Positions 24,529-33,264 of a stretch of 64,000 bases of DNA are shown here, piece by piece; position 1 is the stretch's first letter, and each line of letters begins with the position of its first letter. The DNA lies in contig JABFQX010000024.1 of assembly GCA_013141505.1 (NCBI GenBank), positions 117,241-181,240 of the forward strand, read 5' to 3'. A program made the translations under genes and the position numbers. This DNA comes from Methyloglobulus sp. GTDB taxonomy: Bacteria; Pseudomonadota; Gammaproteobacteria; Methylococcales; Methylomonadaceae. The notes under the pieces were generated by a model. It did not search any database. It was not told the origin of the DNA and was given only the letters and a program-made list of their open reading frames with translations.

Positions 24529-25065
24529 TTAAGGAAGAACCGTTAAAGTTGCTCTTGCAACACCCGTAGCGGTATTAGGAACAAGAACACAGGTTCCGAG
24601 GTTGTAATACTGGCCTCTATTTTTTTCCGACGGCGTTACCACAAACGTTGCCGTAGCCGTTTCGTTAGGCGAAAGATTTTGTATGCTGCAACCTACCATG
24701 TATGAAGAGTACCAGTTCCCAACACTACATGCCCCAGTGGCAATGCTGTTGGGATTAGAAAAGCTAAGTTTCACATTGTTATTGATAACAAGCCCGTAAG
24801 GCGCCCTCCCGCAAGTTACCCCTCTATATAACAAAGACGCTGTAGGCACGATAGCGTTGGTGGAATTGGTCATTGACGAGGTTACTTTTACAGGCTTGCC
24901 GACTGTTGTAATGTTTGGGTTGATGTTCATGCCCGGTAAAACCGCTGCTCCAGCCGCCATGATTTGTTGGGAGAAGCCTGTTATTAAGCATAGGATTACG
25001 AGCTTAAACTTTGTCGGTAAGCCGTTCATTTCTTTAACGGTTGCTTTATATGGATTAGGTTTCAT
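24529..25065 (-). CDS. secreted hypothetical protein
   Basis: About 178 residues from the ATG at 25065; a second candidate start is the ATG at 25029 (MNGLPTKFK), which gives a more usual signal peptide with its hydrophobic core LVILCLITGFSQQIMAAGA. The mature part is Thr/Asn/Ser-rich with VGKPVKVTSSMTNSTN and NLSPNETATATFVVTP, similar in style to DUF11-like beta-sandwich domains, and four cysteines (VTCGR, GACSVG, VGCSIQ, GTCVLV). It is likely exported and beta-rich. No close family recognised; neighbours on this strand are absent. Confidence 0.65.
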   Translation of the reverse strand: MKPNPYKATVKEMNGLPTKFKLVILCLITGFSQQIMAAGAAVLPGMNINPNITTVGKPVKVTSSMTNSTNAIVPTASLLYRGVTCGRAPYGLVINNNVKLSFSNPNSIATGACSVGNWYSSYMVGCSIQNLSPNETATATFVVTPSEKNRGQYYNLGTCVLVPNTATGVARATLTVLP

Positions 25066-25534
25066 TATTGTAAAGCCCCGGTTATTGAAAATTAATGAAT
25101 GATGGCATATCACGCATTGCTATTTTTAAGTTTCGCCCACAAACATTTGAAGTCAGGGTACTGAAATTTAACAGGGTTTTCTTATGATTGACTTATTAGA
25201 ATCAGTTTCATTGGCGAAACAAGCCGTAAGTTCTATGGGAGGGTATTCCCTCTACCAAAGCGGTAAATAATAATTATTAGCGAGTTTGGCTGACCCACAC
25301 ATGCCGATAGTTATAGTTTTGGTCTATAAAACGCCACATCCACTACAATGCAGTACAAGTAGTGTTTAGTGGTTTCTATTTTTCCGTATTTCGCACTTCA
25401 CATTCACACGGGCAGCATAAAGTCATCCTCACCCCCCTGTTACGGGCAAAGGGCTATAAATAGTTTATTTATACATCAATAAGGCGTATTATATGCGCAT
25501 AAAAAATGTATTTTTAATGTAACCGGAGAGTGTC
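25066..25534. other. intergenic region
   Basis: About 470 AT-rich bases. A 28-codon open frame at 25183-25269 (MIDLLESVSLAK) may be a fragment. It must hold the RHH-gene promoter near 25480-25530 (a TATTAT-like -10 around 25488); the ribosome-binding site CCGGAGAG lies just before 25535. Nothing else was seen. Confidence 0.35.
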
Positions 25535-25759
25535 ATGGCAACAGAGAGCAAAGAAGCGGTGCGGCTTAGTTTGTCGTTATCGCCTGAATTGAACGAACGC
25601 TTGGAGCAACTGGCCTCATCAGGTCACACCACCAAGACCGAGATTTTGCGTAAAGCTATCGCGCTATATGATGTCGTGGCGGAAGCTAAAACGGAAAAAA
25701 AACGCTTAGGTATTCTGGATAAAGACAAACAGTTGCTTACCGAGATCGTAGGCATCTAA
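25535..25759 (+). CDS. ribbon-helix-helix (CopG/Arc-type) regulator
   Basis: 74 residues. The N-terminal strand and helices VRLSLSLSPELNERLEQLASSGHTTKTEILRKAIALYDVV give a classic RHH fold that binds DNA as dimers. The C-terminal KTEKKRLGILDKDKQLLTEIV is charged. Length and layout fit antitoxins or small operon repressors. The next gene starts at the base after the stop, so the two form a tight operon and the regulator may control both. A strong ribosome-binding sequence (GGAGAG) precedes it. Confidence 0.9.
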   Translation: MATESKEAVRLSLSLSPELNERLEQLASSGHTTKTEILRKAIALYDVVAEAKTEKKRLGILDKDKQLLTEIVGI

Positions 25760-26071
25760 ATGGCCGATGATCCGCAGATCAATATCGGTCAAATCCTTAG
25801 TAAAGATCACAAATACGAATTGTCGGTCAGTAACGAAAAACCCGAAGATGCTGCGGTAAGACGAACCAATGAAACGGCAGATGCCGAACTGAAGCGAAAA
25901 ATGACTTTCTCGCTATTTTGCTTTTCGCTTTTAATCATAAGCGCTGTATTTGTCGGGTGCATTTACCTTTTTGCGACCGGAACGGCAGAAGACAAAAAAT
26001 GGAGTGCGGGCATAATCAGTGCTATCGCTTCCGGCTTGATCGGCTTTCTCGTTGGGCAAGGGAAAAAATAA
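25760..26071 (+). CDS. two-transmembrane-helix hypothetical protein
   Basis: 103 residues. A polar N-terminal half (about residues 1-48, charged) precedes two membrane helices: MTFSLFCFSLLIISAVFVGC (about 49-70) and SAGIISAIASGLIGFLVG (about 82-99), separated by a short loop (FATGTAEDKKW). A small inner-membrane protein in a tight pair with an RHH regulator. It could be a toxin-like membrane protein, a sensor partner, or a remnant. Nothing in the sequence proves a toxin, so no function is given. Confidence 0.82.
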   Translation: MADDPQINIGQILSKDHKYELSVSNEKPEDAAVRRTNETADAELKRKMTFSLFCFSLLIISAVFVGCIYLFATGTAEDKKWSAGIISAIASGLIGFLVGQGKK

Positions 26072-26133
26072 ATCGCAAACCCGAGTATTCAATCTTTCGA
26101 AAAAAAGAAAACACCTTACCGTTATTGTTCAAT

Positions 26134-26165
26134 CAACCTAGCCCACGATGCAGTGGGCTAGGTTG
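26134..26165. terminator. bidirectional hairpin terminator
   Basis: CAACCTAGCCCAC and GTGGGCTAGGTTG form a perfect 13-bp stem with a 6-base loop (GATGCA). It lies between the convergent genes ending at 26071 (plus) and 26198 (minus). There is no strong U tract, but the stem is long and GC-rich. Confidence 0.75.
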
Positions 26166-26197
26166 TGACTGCTTATTATTACAATGCTTTGCAATCT

Positions 26198-26692
26198 TTA
26201 AATGCAATTTTTGTAAACATTGCCAGTGCTGTTAAATACAAAAGGTTTGGTCGTTTTTGGTACCGTAAATAGAGCGGCAGGATAAGTAAAGGACAAAGAT
26301 GTCAAACAACCTGAACCCGGATTAATTAAAACCGACTGCACACCAATATATGACGCTGTGATGGTGGTTGCGGGATTATCGAAAACACGGGAAATCAAGG
26401 TTTGGTAACCACCAGTCGATTTCTCACCACTTGCCACCACAACGACCACTACTTTTCTAAAGTCTATTGATGGCGCGGTAGGCTGTGGAAAATAATCGCT
26501 TGTCGCGGTTGTGTAAAAATTTTGCCAGTCTGTTTGGGAGCGAATCACCAGGTTTGTAGGTGTCTTTACCCTAATCAAACTTGAGTCTATGACCGTATAA
26601 TTAAGTGCCGCCGCTTGAGTTTGCATGCTTGTTAAGATTGTTAATAGGGCGAAGAAGCTAACCTTAAAAAAGCTGCCTTTTAATTTTTTCAT
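26198..26692 (-). CDS. exported PrcB-C-domain-like protein
   Basis: 164 residues with a signal peptide (SFFKVSFFALLTILTSMQTQAAA, cleavage near residue 28). The mature domain has LVIRSQTDWQNFYTT, PSIDFRKVVVVVVASGEKSTGGYQT and a C-terminal beta strand region, the pattern of the C-terminal domain of PrcB-type proteins (the protease-complex subunit of treponemes). It is small, probably periplasmic, with two cysteines (GCLTS, KNCI). It ends at the bidirectional hairpin. Role unknown. Confidence 0.72.
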   Translation of the reverse strand: MKKLKGSFFKVSFFALLTILTSMQTQAAALNYTVIDSSLIRVKTPTNLVIRSQTDWQNFYTTATSDYFPQPTAPSIDFRKVVVVVVASGEKSTGGYQTLISRVFDNPATTITASYIGVQSVLINPGSGCLTSLSFTYPAALFTVPKTTKPFVFNSTGNVYKNCI

Positions 26693-26874
26693 TTGAATTA
26701 CCTATACGTTTATTTGAGTTGAATTAATTCGCTTTGTCAAAATAGGACCTCAGAATATCGTGATCAAATGTTTAACAAAATTCACTGTATCAGAATAATG
26801 TTAAATCGACATTAATATAAAAGCTAAACTAAGTTTTTTTTGATATAAATCAATTAATTAATCAGCGTTCACTA

Positions 26875-28812
26875 ATGACACAAACTAAACAAAGTTCGAC
26901 AGAAAAATTCATTCTGGCCTTTAGCCTAATTGGCATATTTGCTTATTTAGTTTTGAAATACGCTTTAACCGTAAATGACGAAATGTACACAGTTTCGTTA
27001 CACAGTTCGTTAGCGTCATCGGTTGCCGAAATTTATCAGGGGCAACTTAGTTTTCCGCTGTCTTTAATGCAAATGCCGTTGTATTTGGTGATTATTCTGG
27101 GCGGTATTCCTTTGGTTTGGCAGATATTGGCGGATTTTTTCCGTGGCGATTTTGGCGCAGATTTGCTGGCGGGATTATCCATCGTGGTTGCCGTATGGCT
27201 AGGTGAAAACCTGGCGGCAAGTTTGGTTATTCTGATGCTAGCTAGTGGCGTGGTGTTGGAAAACTATGCGGTAAAAAAAGCCTCATCGGTGCTGGAAGCC
27301 CTAGCAAAACGGATGCCTACGATTGCACACCGAAAACTTAATGGCAAACTCGCTGATATCTCAACAGAAAAGGTTAGCATCGGCGATAGTTTATTGGTGT
27401 TGCCACATGAAATTTGTCCTGTAGACGGTACGGTACTGGAAGGTGTCGGTAGCATGGACGAATCGTACCTTACCGGTGAGCCGTATCACATGGAAAAAAC
27501 CAGCGGTTCGCAGGTGATGTCAGGCGCGATTAATGGTGATGCTGCGTTGTTAATCCGTGCCGACAAGTTGGTGGTTGATTCCCGCTACGCCAAAATTACC
27601 GAAGTCATGCGCCGTTCGGAGCAAGACCGTCCGCAGCTTAGGCGCTTAGGCGACCAACTTGGCGCATGGTACATGCCGCTGTCATTGATGATTGCTGGAA
27701 TTAGCTGGTGGTATTCCGGCGATGTGATACGGTTTTTGGCGGTGTTAGTCATTGCTACGCCCTGTCCTTTGTTAATTGGCATTCCGGTGGTTATCATAAG
27801 TTCGATTTCCCTGGCGGCAAAGCGCGAAATCATTATCAAAAATCCGGCGATATTGGAAACCATTGGCGCGTGTACAACAGCGATTTTTGATAAAACCGGC
27901 ACCTTGACCTATGGTCGTCCAACCCTCACCAAACTCTTGCCCGCTAACAATTTTGATCAAAATACCATACTCACTTTAATCGGTAGTTTGGAACGGTATT
28001 CCCGCCACCCTTTATCCGGTTCCATCGTGAAAGCCGCGGAAACAGCTGGAGTGCTATTGCTTAAAGTCGATAAAATCAAGGAACTTCCCGGCGAAGGCAT
28101 TATCGGCAGGGTCGATGGCAAACAGGTTCAAGTCACCAGCCGAAAAAACATCCTTGAAAAACATGAGGAATATTCTGAAGAACTACCACCTGCGACAGAT
28201 GGGTTGGAATGCGTGGTTTTAATCGACAATCAATACGCCGCCCAGTTGCAATTCCGCGATGAAGTGCGTTCCGATAGTCCATCGTTTATCAATCATTTGC
28301 AACCTAAACATGCCTTTGGCAAGGTGATGATCGTTTCCGGTGACCGTGAGTCGGAAGTTCGCTACCTTGCCGATAAAGTGGGTATCAAACATGTCCATTT
28401 CAGTCAAAGCCCTGAACAAAAACTTGAGATCGTCAAAAAAGAAACTCAAGCGGCTAAAACTGTGTACCTGGGCGATGGCATTAACGATGCGCCGGCATTA
28501 ACCGCTGCAACGATTGGCATAGCTTTCGGACAAAACAGCGACATCACTGGTGAATCTGCTGATGCGGTGATTATGGATAGCTCGTTACAGAAAGTCGATG
28601 AATTAATTCACATCGGCGAGCGTATGCGTAAAATCGCCATACAAAGCGCGGTCGGCGGCATTCTATTAAGTTTGGTCGGGATGGTGATTGCTGGTTTGGG
28701 TTATATTACGCCGGTGGTTGGCGCTGTCATTCAAGAAGTTATTGATGTTGTTGCTATTTTAAATGCGTTGAGAGCTGCGATCCCTCCCAAAAATCTTTCT
28801 GATTATCATTAA
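26875..28812 (+). CDS. P1B-type metal-transporting ATPase (TPC motif)
   Basis: 645 residues. The actuator loop has YLTGEPYHM, the phosphorylation motif is DKTGTLTYG near residue 339, the P1B-specific HP is in RYSRHPLSGSIVKA, and the hinge motif is GDGINDAPALTAA. In the sixth membrane helix the metal motif reads IATPCPLLIGIPV near residue 295, that is TPC, not the CPC of copper or zinc ATPases. This points to an uncommon P1B subgroup with unproven substrate. There is no N-terminal metal-binding CxxC domain. It moves a metal ion across the inner membrane. A DMT-type gene follows 7 bases downstream and is probably co-transcribed. Confidence 0.93.
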   Translation: MTQTKQSSTEKFILAFSLIGIFAYLVLKYALTVNDEMYTVSLHSSLASSVAEIYQGQLSFPLSLMQMPLYLVIILGGIPLVWQILADFFRGDFGADLLAGLSIVVAVWLGENLAASLVILMLASGVVLENYAVKKASSVLEALAKRMPTIAHRKLNGKLADISTEKVSIGDSLLVLPHEICPVDGTVLEGVGSMDESYLTGEPYHMEKTSGSQVMSGAINGDAALLIRADKLVVDSRYAKITEVMRRSEQDRPQLRRLGDQLGAWYMPLSLMIAGISWWYSGDVIRFLAVLVIATPCPLLIGIPVVIISSISLAAKREIIIKNPAILETIGACTTAIFDKTGTLTYGRPTLTKLLPANNFDQNTILTLIGSLERYSRHPLSGSIVKAAETAGVLLLKVDKIKELPGEGIIGRVDGKQVQVTSRKNILEKHEEYSEELPPATDGLECVVLIDNQYAAQLQFRDEVRSDSPSFINHLQPKHAFGKVMIVSGDRESEVRYLADKVGIKHVHFSQSPEQKLEIVKKETQAAKTVYLGDGINDAPALTAATIGIAFGQNSDITGESADAVIMDSSLQKVDELIHIGERMRKIAIQSAVGGILLSLVGMVIAGLGYITPVVGAVIQEVIDVVAILNALRAAIPPKNLSDYH

Positions 28813-28819
28813 AAACGTA

Positions 28820-29170
28820 ATGAACCACCCCATTTTAATCAATATCGGCCTGTTGCTGTGCAGTAATGTTTTTATGACCTTCGCGTGGTACGCGCATTTG
28901 AAAGAACTGAACACCAAGCCATGGTGGATTGCTGCGTTGGTGAGTTGGGGTATCGCGTTGTTTGAGTATCTGTTGATGATACCTGCCAATCGTATCGGCT
29001 ATACCGTCCTCAGCGTGGGGCAGTTAAAAATCATACAAGAAGCCATCACCCTGTCAATCTTTGTGCCGTTTTCGCTGTTTTACTTGCGTGAGCCGCTAAA
29101 ATTGGATTATTTATGGGCAGGTTTATGCCTGTTTTTGGCGGTATATTTTATGTTTAGGGAAAAGATATAA
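28820..29170 (+). CDS. DMT-superfamily membrane protein (DUF486)
   Basis: 116 residues with four membrane helices: INIGLLLCSNVFMTFAWYAHL, IAALVSWGIALFEYLLMIPANRIG, KIIQEAITLSIFVPFSLFYL and LWAGLCLFLAVYFMF. The central motif EYLLMIPANRIGYT and the FREKI end mark the DUF486 family, a four-helix group related to small drug-transporter proteins. It lies just downstream of the metal ATPase gene, so it may work with it, but its substrate is unknown. Confidence 0.92.
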   Translation: MNHPILINIGLLLCSNVFMTFAWYAHLKELNTKPWWIAALVSWGIALFEYLLMIPANRIGYTVLSVGQLKIIQEAITLSIFVPFSLFYLREPLKLDYLWAGLCLFLAVYFMFREKI

Positions 29171-29235
29171 ATATCCGTTTCGTCCGATTTCATCCCGTTT
29201 CATTGGATGGCAGAAATAAGGTATAAACCCATATC

Positions 29236-29889
29236 TTATCTGTCGTTTTTGTTCGGCTCGGTCTTCATATCAAAGACGTACCAAGCAATAATACTCATTA
29301 CCAACATTTCGCCACCATCTTCAATTAAGCCAATGAATGTTTTTCCCCAGGGAATAGCCGTGTGAAGCATGTCGACGATAATCCCGAAGAATGCCACGGA
29401 CATGACTAAGATAAAAAGATGTTTTGATATTCGCTTTGCGACAAGGTCACTAAATAAATAAGATGCACCTATAAAGGTGAATAACAAAAAGCCGAAAAAT
29501 GCGGATACGGTAAGTTCGCCAAAGTCTTCCGCCCGTAAGTTAAACAGGGGTTGAAACCCAAAATAGTTAACCAAGTAAGCGCCCAATTTCTCATGAATTT
29601 GCAAAGAATCATCAAGCAACAAATATAGGAACAATAAAGACCAAGCAAAATAAATAATCCGTCTTGTTTTTATGGCTGCTAGAAACAATAACGCAACAAT
29701 CCAGTACTCTTTGACATATTGATAGATCTCGGCATAGCCAAAATCCATCCTAATCGAAAACATTGCATTCGATACCAGATGCATCTTGTAAAGACCGTGA
29801 ACCATCATAAAAGCCAAGTCAGCGAGAACTAGCAAAAACAGAAACTTAGTCGATTCTTTTTCAAGATTTAAATTCGTAAGATGTTCCAT
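29236..29889 (-). CDS. hypothetical integral membrane protein
   Basis: 217 residues with about six hydrophobic helices (for example FLFLLVLADLAFMMVHGLY, YWIVALLFLAAIKTRRIIYF, LTVSAFFGFLLFTFIGASYL, LFILVMSVAFFGIIVDMLHT and LVMSIIAWYVFDM). Acidic and histidine residues sit between helices (DDSLQIHEKLG, IVDMLHTAIPWGK). No family recognised. Ends within the region downstream of the DMT gene, so it converges on it. The signalling or transport role is unknown. Confidence 0.72.
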   Translation of the reverse strand: MEHLTNLNLEKESTKFLFLLVLADLAFMMVHGLYKMHLVSNAMFSIRMDFGYAEIYQYVKEYWIVALLFLAAIKTRRIIYFAWSLLFLYLLLDDSLQIHEKLGAYLVNYFGFQPLFNLRAEDFGELTVSAFFGFLLFTFIGASYLFSDLVAKRISKHLFILVMSVAFFGIIVDMLHTAIPWGKTFIGLIEDGGEMLVMSIIAWYVFDMKTEPNKNDR

Positions 29890-29940
29890 TTTGCTGTCTC
29901 GCTTAACGTGGGGTTAACGATCAAATGTCTGTTTTTCGCA

Positions 29941-30525
29941 TTATGCCATTTTTCTACGTCTCGCTAATAGGCCTGCTGCGCTTGCTGAGCCAAATAACCA
30001 GATTGCGCCAGGGATAGGGACAGCGCTCGGATTATGGGCGTTCACGCTGACGTTATCTAAAGCGAACATGTACGGATCATGACGAAGACCAAATTTAATC
30101 TCCGTGGATTTCGTAGTAGCGACTACGTTGAATAAATAGTTGGTGTAAGCGTTGGCAGGTGCGTTATACAAATCCATAAGTAACTTGCCATCCCAAAAAA
30201 CTTGGAAATTATTTTTTCCACCGCCGCTGAAGTTTTTTTCGTCAAACGAAAACTGATAATTTGCGCCTGCAACGGTATTAATGTTCTGGGACAGTATCGC
30301 GTTAGAGCCGACTTGTCCAGCATACAGGCCATAGGAGCCTGAACTCACATTTGAAGACTCATTAGATATGCCGGTAAAGTTGACGGACTGTAAATTCCAA
30401 CCCGCAAGGTCGCCGGTTTCAAATCCGCCGTTTACGACCAATTCTGCCGCGTGTGCTTTGCCGCCAGCTAACATCATTGCTGATACTATCAAGCCAGCAA
30501 TACGTGAATTTATTTTGAATTTCAT
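29941..30525 (-). CDS. PEP-CTERM sorted exported protein
   Basis: 194 residues from the ATG at 30525, six bases after AAGGAA; a longer frame upstream lacks a signal. It has a signal peptide (MKFKINSRIAGLIVSAMMLA, cleavage after AHA), then a jelly-roll-like domain starting LVVNGGFETGDLAGWNLQS, typical of DUF642/CBM-like extracellular domains. The C-terminus is the PEP-CTERM tripartite signal: VPIPGAIWLFGSASAAGLL, then RRRKM. Such proteins are processed by exosortase EpsH-type enzymes and exported with an exopolysaccharide; no exosortase is in this window. Confidence 0.9.
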   Translation of the reverse strand: MKFKINSRIAGLIVSAMMLAGGKAHAAELVVNGGFETGDLAGWNLQSVNFTGISNESSNVSSGSYGLYAGQVGSNAILSQNINTVAGANYQFSFDEKNFSGGGKNNFQVFWDGKLLMDLYNAPANAYTNYLFNVVATTKSTEIKFGLRHDPYMFALDNVSVNAHNPSAVPIPGAIWLFGSASAAGLLARRRKMA

Positions 30526-31065
30526 AATAGGTTCCTTAAGTTGAATTAAAATTTGTAAAGTAATACAAGTGTTTTCTTTATTCTGTTCATTAGCACTTAT
30601 CACTTGGCGATCCAGATATGGCTGCGGAATAATGCGGCTCCATTTTTGCCATTTCCATTTATAACGTCTTGTATCGATCAGTGAATCCTTGCCATCCGCT
30701 TATGCTTCAGGCTTGGTAATAGATTAAGGGTTTATTGCCGTGTTGAATATTCGTACGAATACCTACGTACCTATACGTAGGCCAATCGCCCCGTCTGTGG
30801 GTTTTGACATGGTTCATAATCCCTCCACCGGCAAAACGAGAGTGACGGGTAACATACTACGTTAGGCAAGAGGGGCTGCATTATGTCTCGATTCTGCCAC
30901 TAATCGGTTTGCAAAAAGGTAATAACTCACATTTTTCGAGTGGAATTGTTTACAGACAGCCCAAATAAATCGTGATAAGTTGGCCTCCGTAGTCTGCATA
31001 TTTACGCCCCGCAGGGCAGTGTGCAAAATAAAGCTCTAGTCATGCTATGAAATAAGGAGAAAGCC
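30526..31065. other. intergenic region
   Basis: About 540 bases between the divergent PEP-CTERM gene and the small secreted protein gene. It must contain two promoters. Short imperfect repeats such as ACGAATACCTACGTACC are present near 30755-30775, but no confident promoter, operator or RNA gene was seen. Confidence 0.35.
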
Positions 31066-31374
31066 ATGTTTTTCGCGAAACAGTCAACATTATCTTTACT
31101 AGTGATGTACGGTTTTATGGCGTTGGCAACACTATCGTCGTTTCTTCAGGCCAAATCAGGGTTTGCAACATCAGAAGTGTGCGGCAAAGCCATCGGCAAT
31201 CGGGGATATGCACGGTGGAAATGGATGTTGCAGTTTCCAGCCGGTATCAACCCTGTCGTAGCCGACGGCAATGCGGATTGCGATTTAGGGCAAAAAGGTA
31301 AGGTCTGGTTTCTGGCTGGACGGTTTAGCAGTACAGCTGTAGAACTTGCACAATCAAAACACAACTCTAATTAA
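31066..31374 (+). CDS. short exported protein, probably truncated
   Basis: 102 residues with a signal-like N-terminus (LSLLVMYGFMALATLSSFLQA). The mature part YARWKWMLQFPAGINPVVAD, DCDLGQKGKVWFLAG follows a motif that I recall from longer exported proteins of about 200 residues, W..W.(L/A)..P...NP..D..G..C..GQ.G.VWFLAG. Here the sequence stops soon after WFLAG (RFSSTAVELAQSKHNSN), suggesting a C-terminal truncation. It is 28 bases upstream of the dihaem cytochrome gene, so it probably shares its transcript. Confidence 0.6.
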   Translation: MFFAKQSTLSLLVMYGFMALATLSSFLQAKSGFATSEVCGKAIGNRGYARWKWMLQFPAGINPVVADGNADCDLGQKGKVWFLAGRFSSTAVELAQSKHNSN

Positions 31375-31402
31375 GCAGAAATTGACGATGGAGTAAATTG
31401 CT

Positions 31403-33115
31403 ATGAACATTAAAAAACTTGCAGTAAGTATGATGGGGTTATTGGCGGCTGTTACCGTTTTCGGAAGTGAGCTTAACCCTGAAAGTAGTAAAATTGAACA
31501 CAAATCGCTGGTTTTTTTAGACCAACAATGGACTGATGCAGAACGTGAAACGTTTTACTTTACCCCACAGGGATCGTACCTCATTCCCTACACTTGGTAT
31601 TTGGCGTTAGAATCTGCACACAAACATCAGCCGTTCAACGAGCCTCGCAATATCCGCCGCTACGGCTATTTGGTTGACGAACAATTTTCGTCAGCCAATC
31701 CTGACCGACTACCAGTCGGTTTTGCTAAGGAGCCGGTTGAGCGCGGGCAGGCTTGGCTCGGATACACCTGTGCCGCTTGCCACACAAATGATATACGTTA
31801 TGAAGGTAAAACCATCCGCATTGATGGCGCACCAACGATGGCGGATTTCACGGCATTCGTGGATGGGTTGAATGCCGCCTTGGATTCCACGTTGGAAAAT
31901 AAAAAACGCTTTGACCGGTTTGCGCGTGTTGTCTTGGGAAAAGAAGGCGATTCGACTGAGCGAGCTGCACTAAGGAATCAGGTAGCGGATCATACCGCTT
32001 GGCTTAAGGGATTCGCTAATCGAAGCAGGCCCACCCATGCTTATGGCGCGGGGCGTGTCGATGCGTTCGGGGTCATTATGAACGAGGTTTTCGGACAGGA
32101 TTTGGGTGTGTCGGAAAATATCAAAGTGCCGGATGCCCCAGTCAGTTACCCCTTCTTATGGGGAACGCCCCAACACGATTTTGTGCAATGGAACGGGTCG
32201 GCATTCAATCCCTTTGGCCGCAATGTCGGCGAGGTTTTGGGTACGTTTGGTCGTGTCAACCTAGATATAACATCGCCAACATTCGGTAAGACCACGGCCA
32301 GGGCACGGGAATTGTTTGAACTTGAGCGGTTGGTCGCAAAGCTCGATAAACCCAAATGGCCTGAAGACTTGTTAGGTTCTATTGATCAAGCCAGTGCATT
32401 TCGCGGCCAGGTGCTTTATAACCAACCCCGAAATGGCGAGGAAAGTTGCGCCGATTGCCATTCATTGCCGGACGGCGCAGGGCGTTACCCATCCACACCG
32501 CCGGAAGAAAATTTATTCGGCGTTACTTTCATCAAAACCCATATGGTGCCCTTAAACGACATCGGTACCGATCCGCTCATGGCGACCAATTTTTCTCTTC
32601 GTAGTATCAAAACCGGGAATGTCGCACCGATATTGCCGGCACCGTTTACCGGTGCGAAAGATTTACCAGCTCCGTTATTGCTTTCAATATTGGTTGGTAC
32701 TGCCGCCCAGAGTAGTATTCTGGAAGCGCAACCGCCGTTTAGCCAACTGGAACGTATCGAGTTGATAGGTTATCGTCAGAAAGCTGCCGGCTTGCCGCCT
32801 TATTCCCCGCCGAATTTACTTGCTTATCGCGCTAGACCGCTCGATGGCATTTGGGCTACGGCGCCTTATTTGCATAACGGATCAGTGCCTAGCCTATACG
32901 AGCTACTATTGCCGCCTACTCAACGTAGCCAAGTATTTTATGTTGGTAACCGGAAGTTCGATACTGAGAATGTCGGATTTAAATCCGAACGTTCTATTTA
33001 TGGCTTCCGTTTAGATACTCAGCTTCCTGGGAACAGTAATGCAGGCCATCTCTATGGCACCGATTTGAATGATGATGAACGCAGTGACCTGTTGGAGTTC
33101 TTAAAAACCTTGTAA
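31403..33115 (+). CDS. RoxA-like dihaem cytochrome c oxidase/peroxidase-family protein
   Basis: 570 residues, exported: N-terminal hydrophobic stretch (LAVSMMGLLAAVTVFGSEL). Two c-type haem sites: CAACH at residues 123-127 and CADCH at residues 349-353. The architecture and the C-terminal APYLHNGSVPSLYELLLPP are those of RoxA-like cytochromes related to dihaem peroxidases and MauG. RoxA itself cleaves rubber (poly-isoprene) with oxygen; other members have unknown substrates. A periplasmic electron-transfer or oxygenase role is inferred, not shown. It probably forms an operon with the small upstream protein. Confidence 0.88.
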   Translation: MNIKKLAVSMMGLLAAVTVFGSELNPESSKIEHKSLVFLDQQWTDAERETFYFTPQGSYLIPYTWYLALESAHKHQPFNEPRNIRRYGYLVDEQFSSANPDRLPVGFAKEPVERGQAWLGYTCAACHTNDIRYEGKTIRIDGAPTMADFTAFVDGLNAALDSTLENKKRFDRFARVVLGKEGDSTERAALRNQVADHTAWLKGFANRSRPTHAYGAGRVDAFGVIMNEVFGQDLGVSENIKVPDAPVSYPFLWGTPQHDFVQWNGSAFNPFGRNVGEVLGTFGRVNLDITSPTFGKTTARARELFELERLVAKLDKPKWPEDLLGSIDQASAFRGQVLYNQPRNGEESCADCHSLPDGAGRYPSTPPEENLFGVTFIKTHMVPLNDIGTDPLMATNFSLRSIKTGNVAPILPAPFTGAKDLPAPLLLSILVGTAAQSSILEAQPPFSQLERIELIGYRQKAAGLPPYSPPNLLAYRARPLDGIWATAPYLHNGSVPSLYELLLPPTQRSQVFYVGNRKFDTENVGFKSERSIYGFRLDTQLPGNSNAGHLYGTDLNDDERSDLLEFLKTL

Positions 33116-33181
33116 AACGGCGGCTTATAATCCACTTTCAGGGTGTTTTCCGTCAGGGAGCGGCACTGTTTTCCGTTGGCT

Positions 33182-33218
33182 AGCGGAGTCGAATCTAACA
33201 ATTCGCTTCGACTCCGCT
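33182..33218. repeat. inverted repeat after the dihaem cytochrome gene
   Basis: AGCGGAGTCGAA and TTCGACTCCGCT form a 12-bp stem with a 13-base loop. It lies between convergent genes (33115 plus, 33265 minus). Its core AGCGGAGTCGAA resembles the arms of the dispersed palindromic repeats elsewhere in the window. Confidence 0.6.
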
Positions 33219-33264
33219 CAGAGAACGGCTTAACTTAACGGCATTGCCTTTGTGCCTAGTTAAG

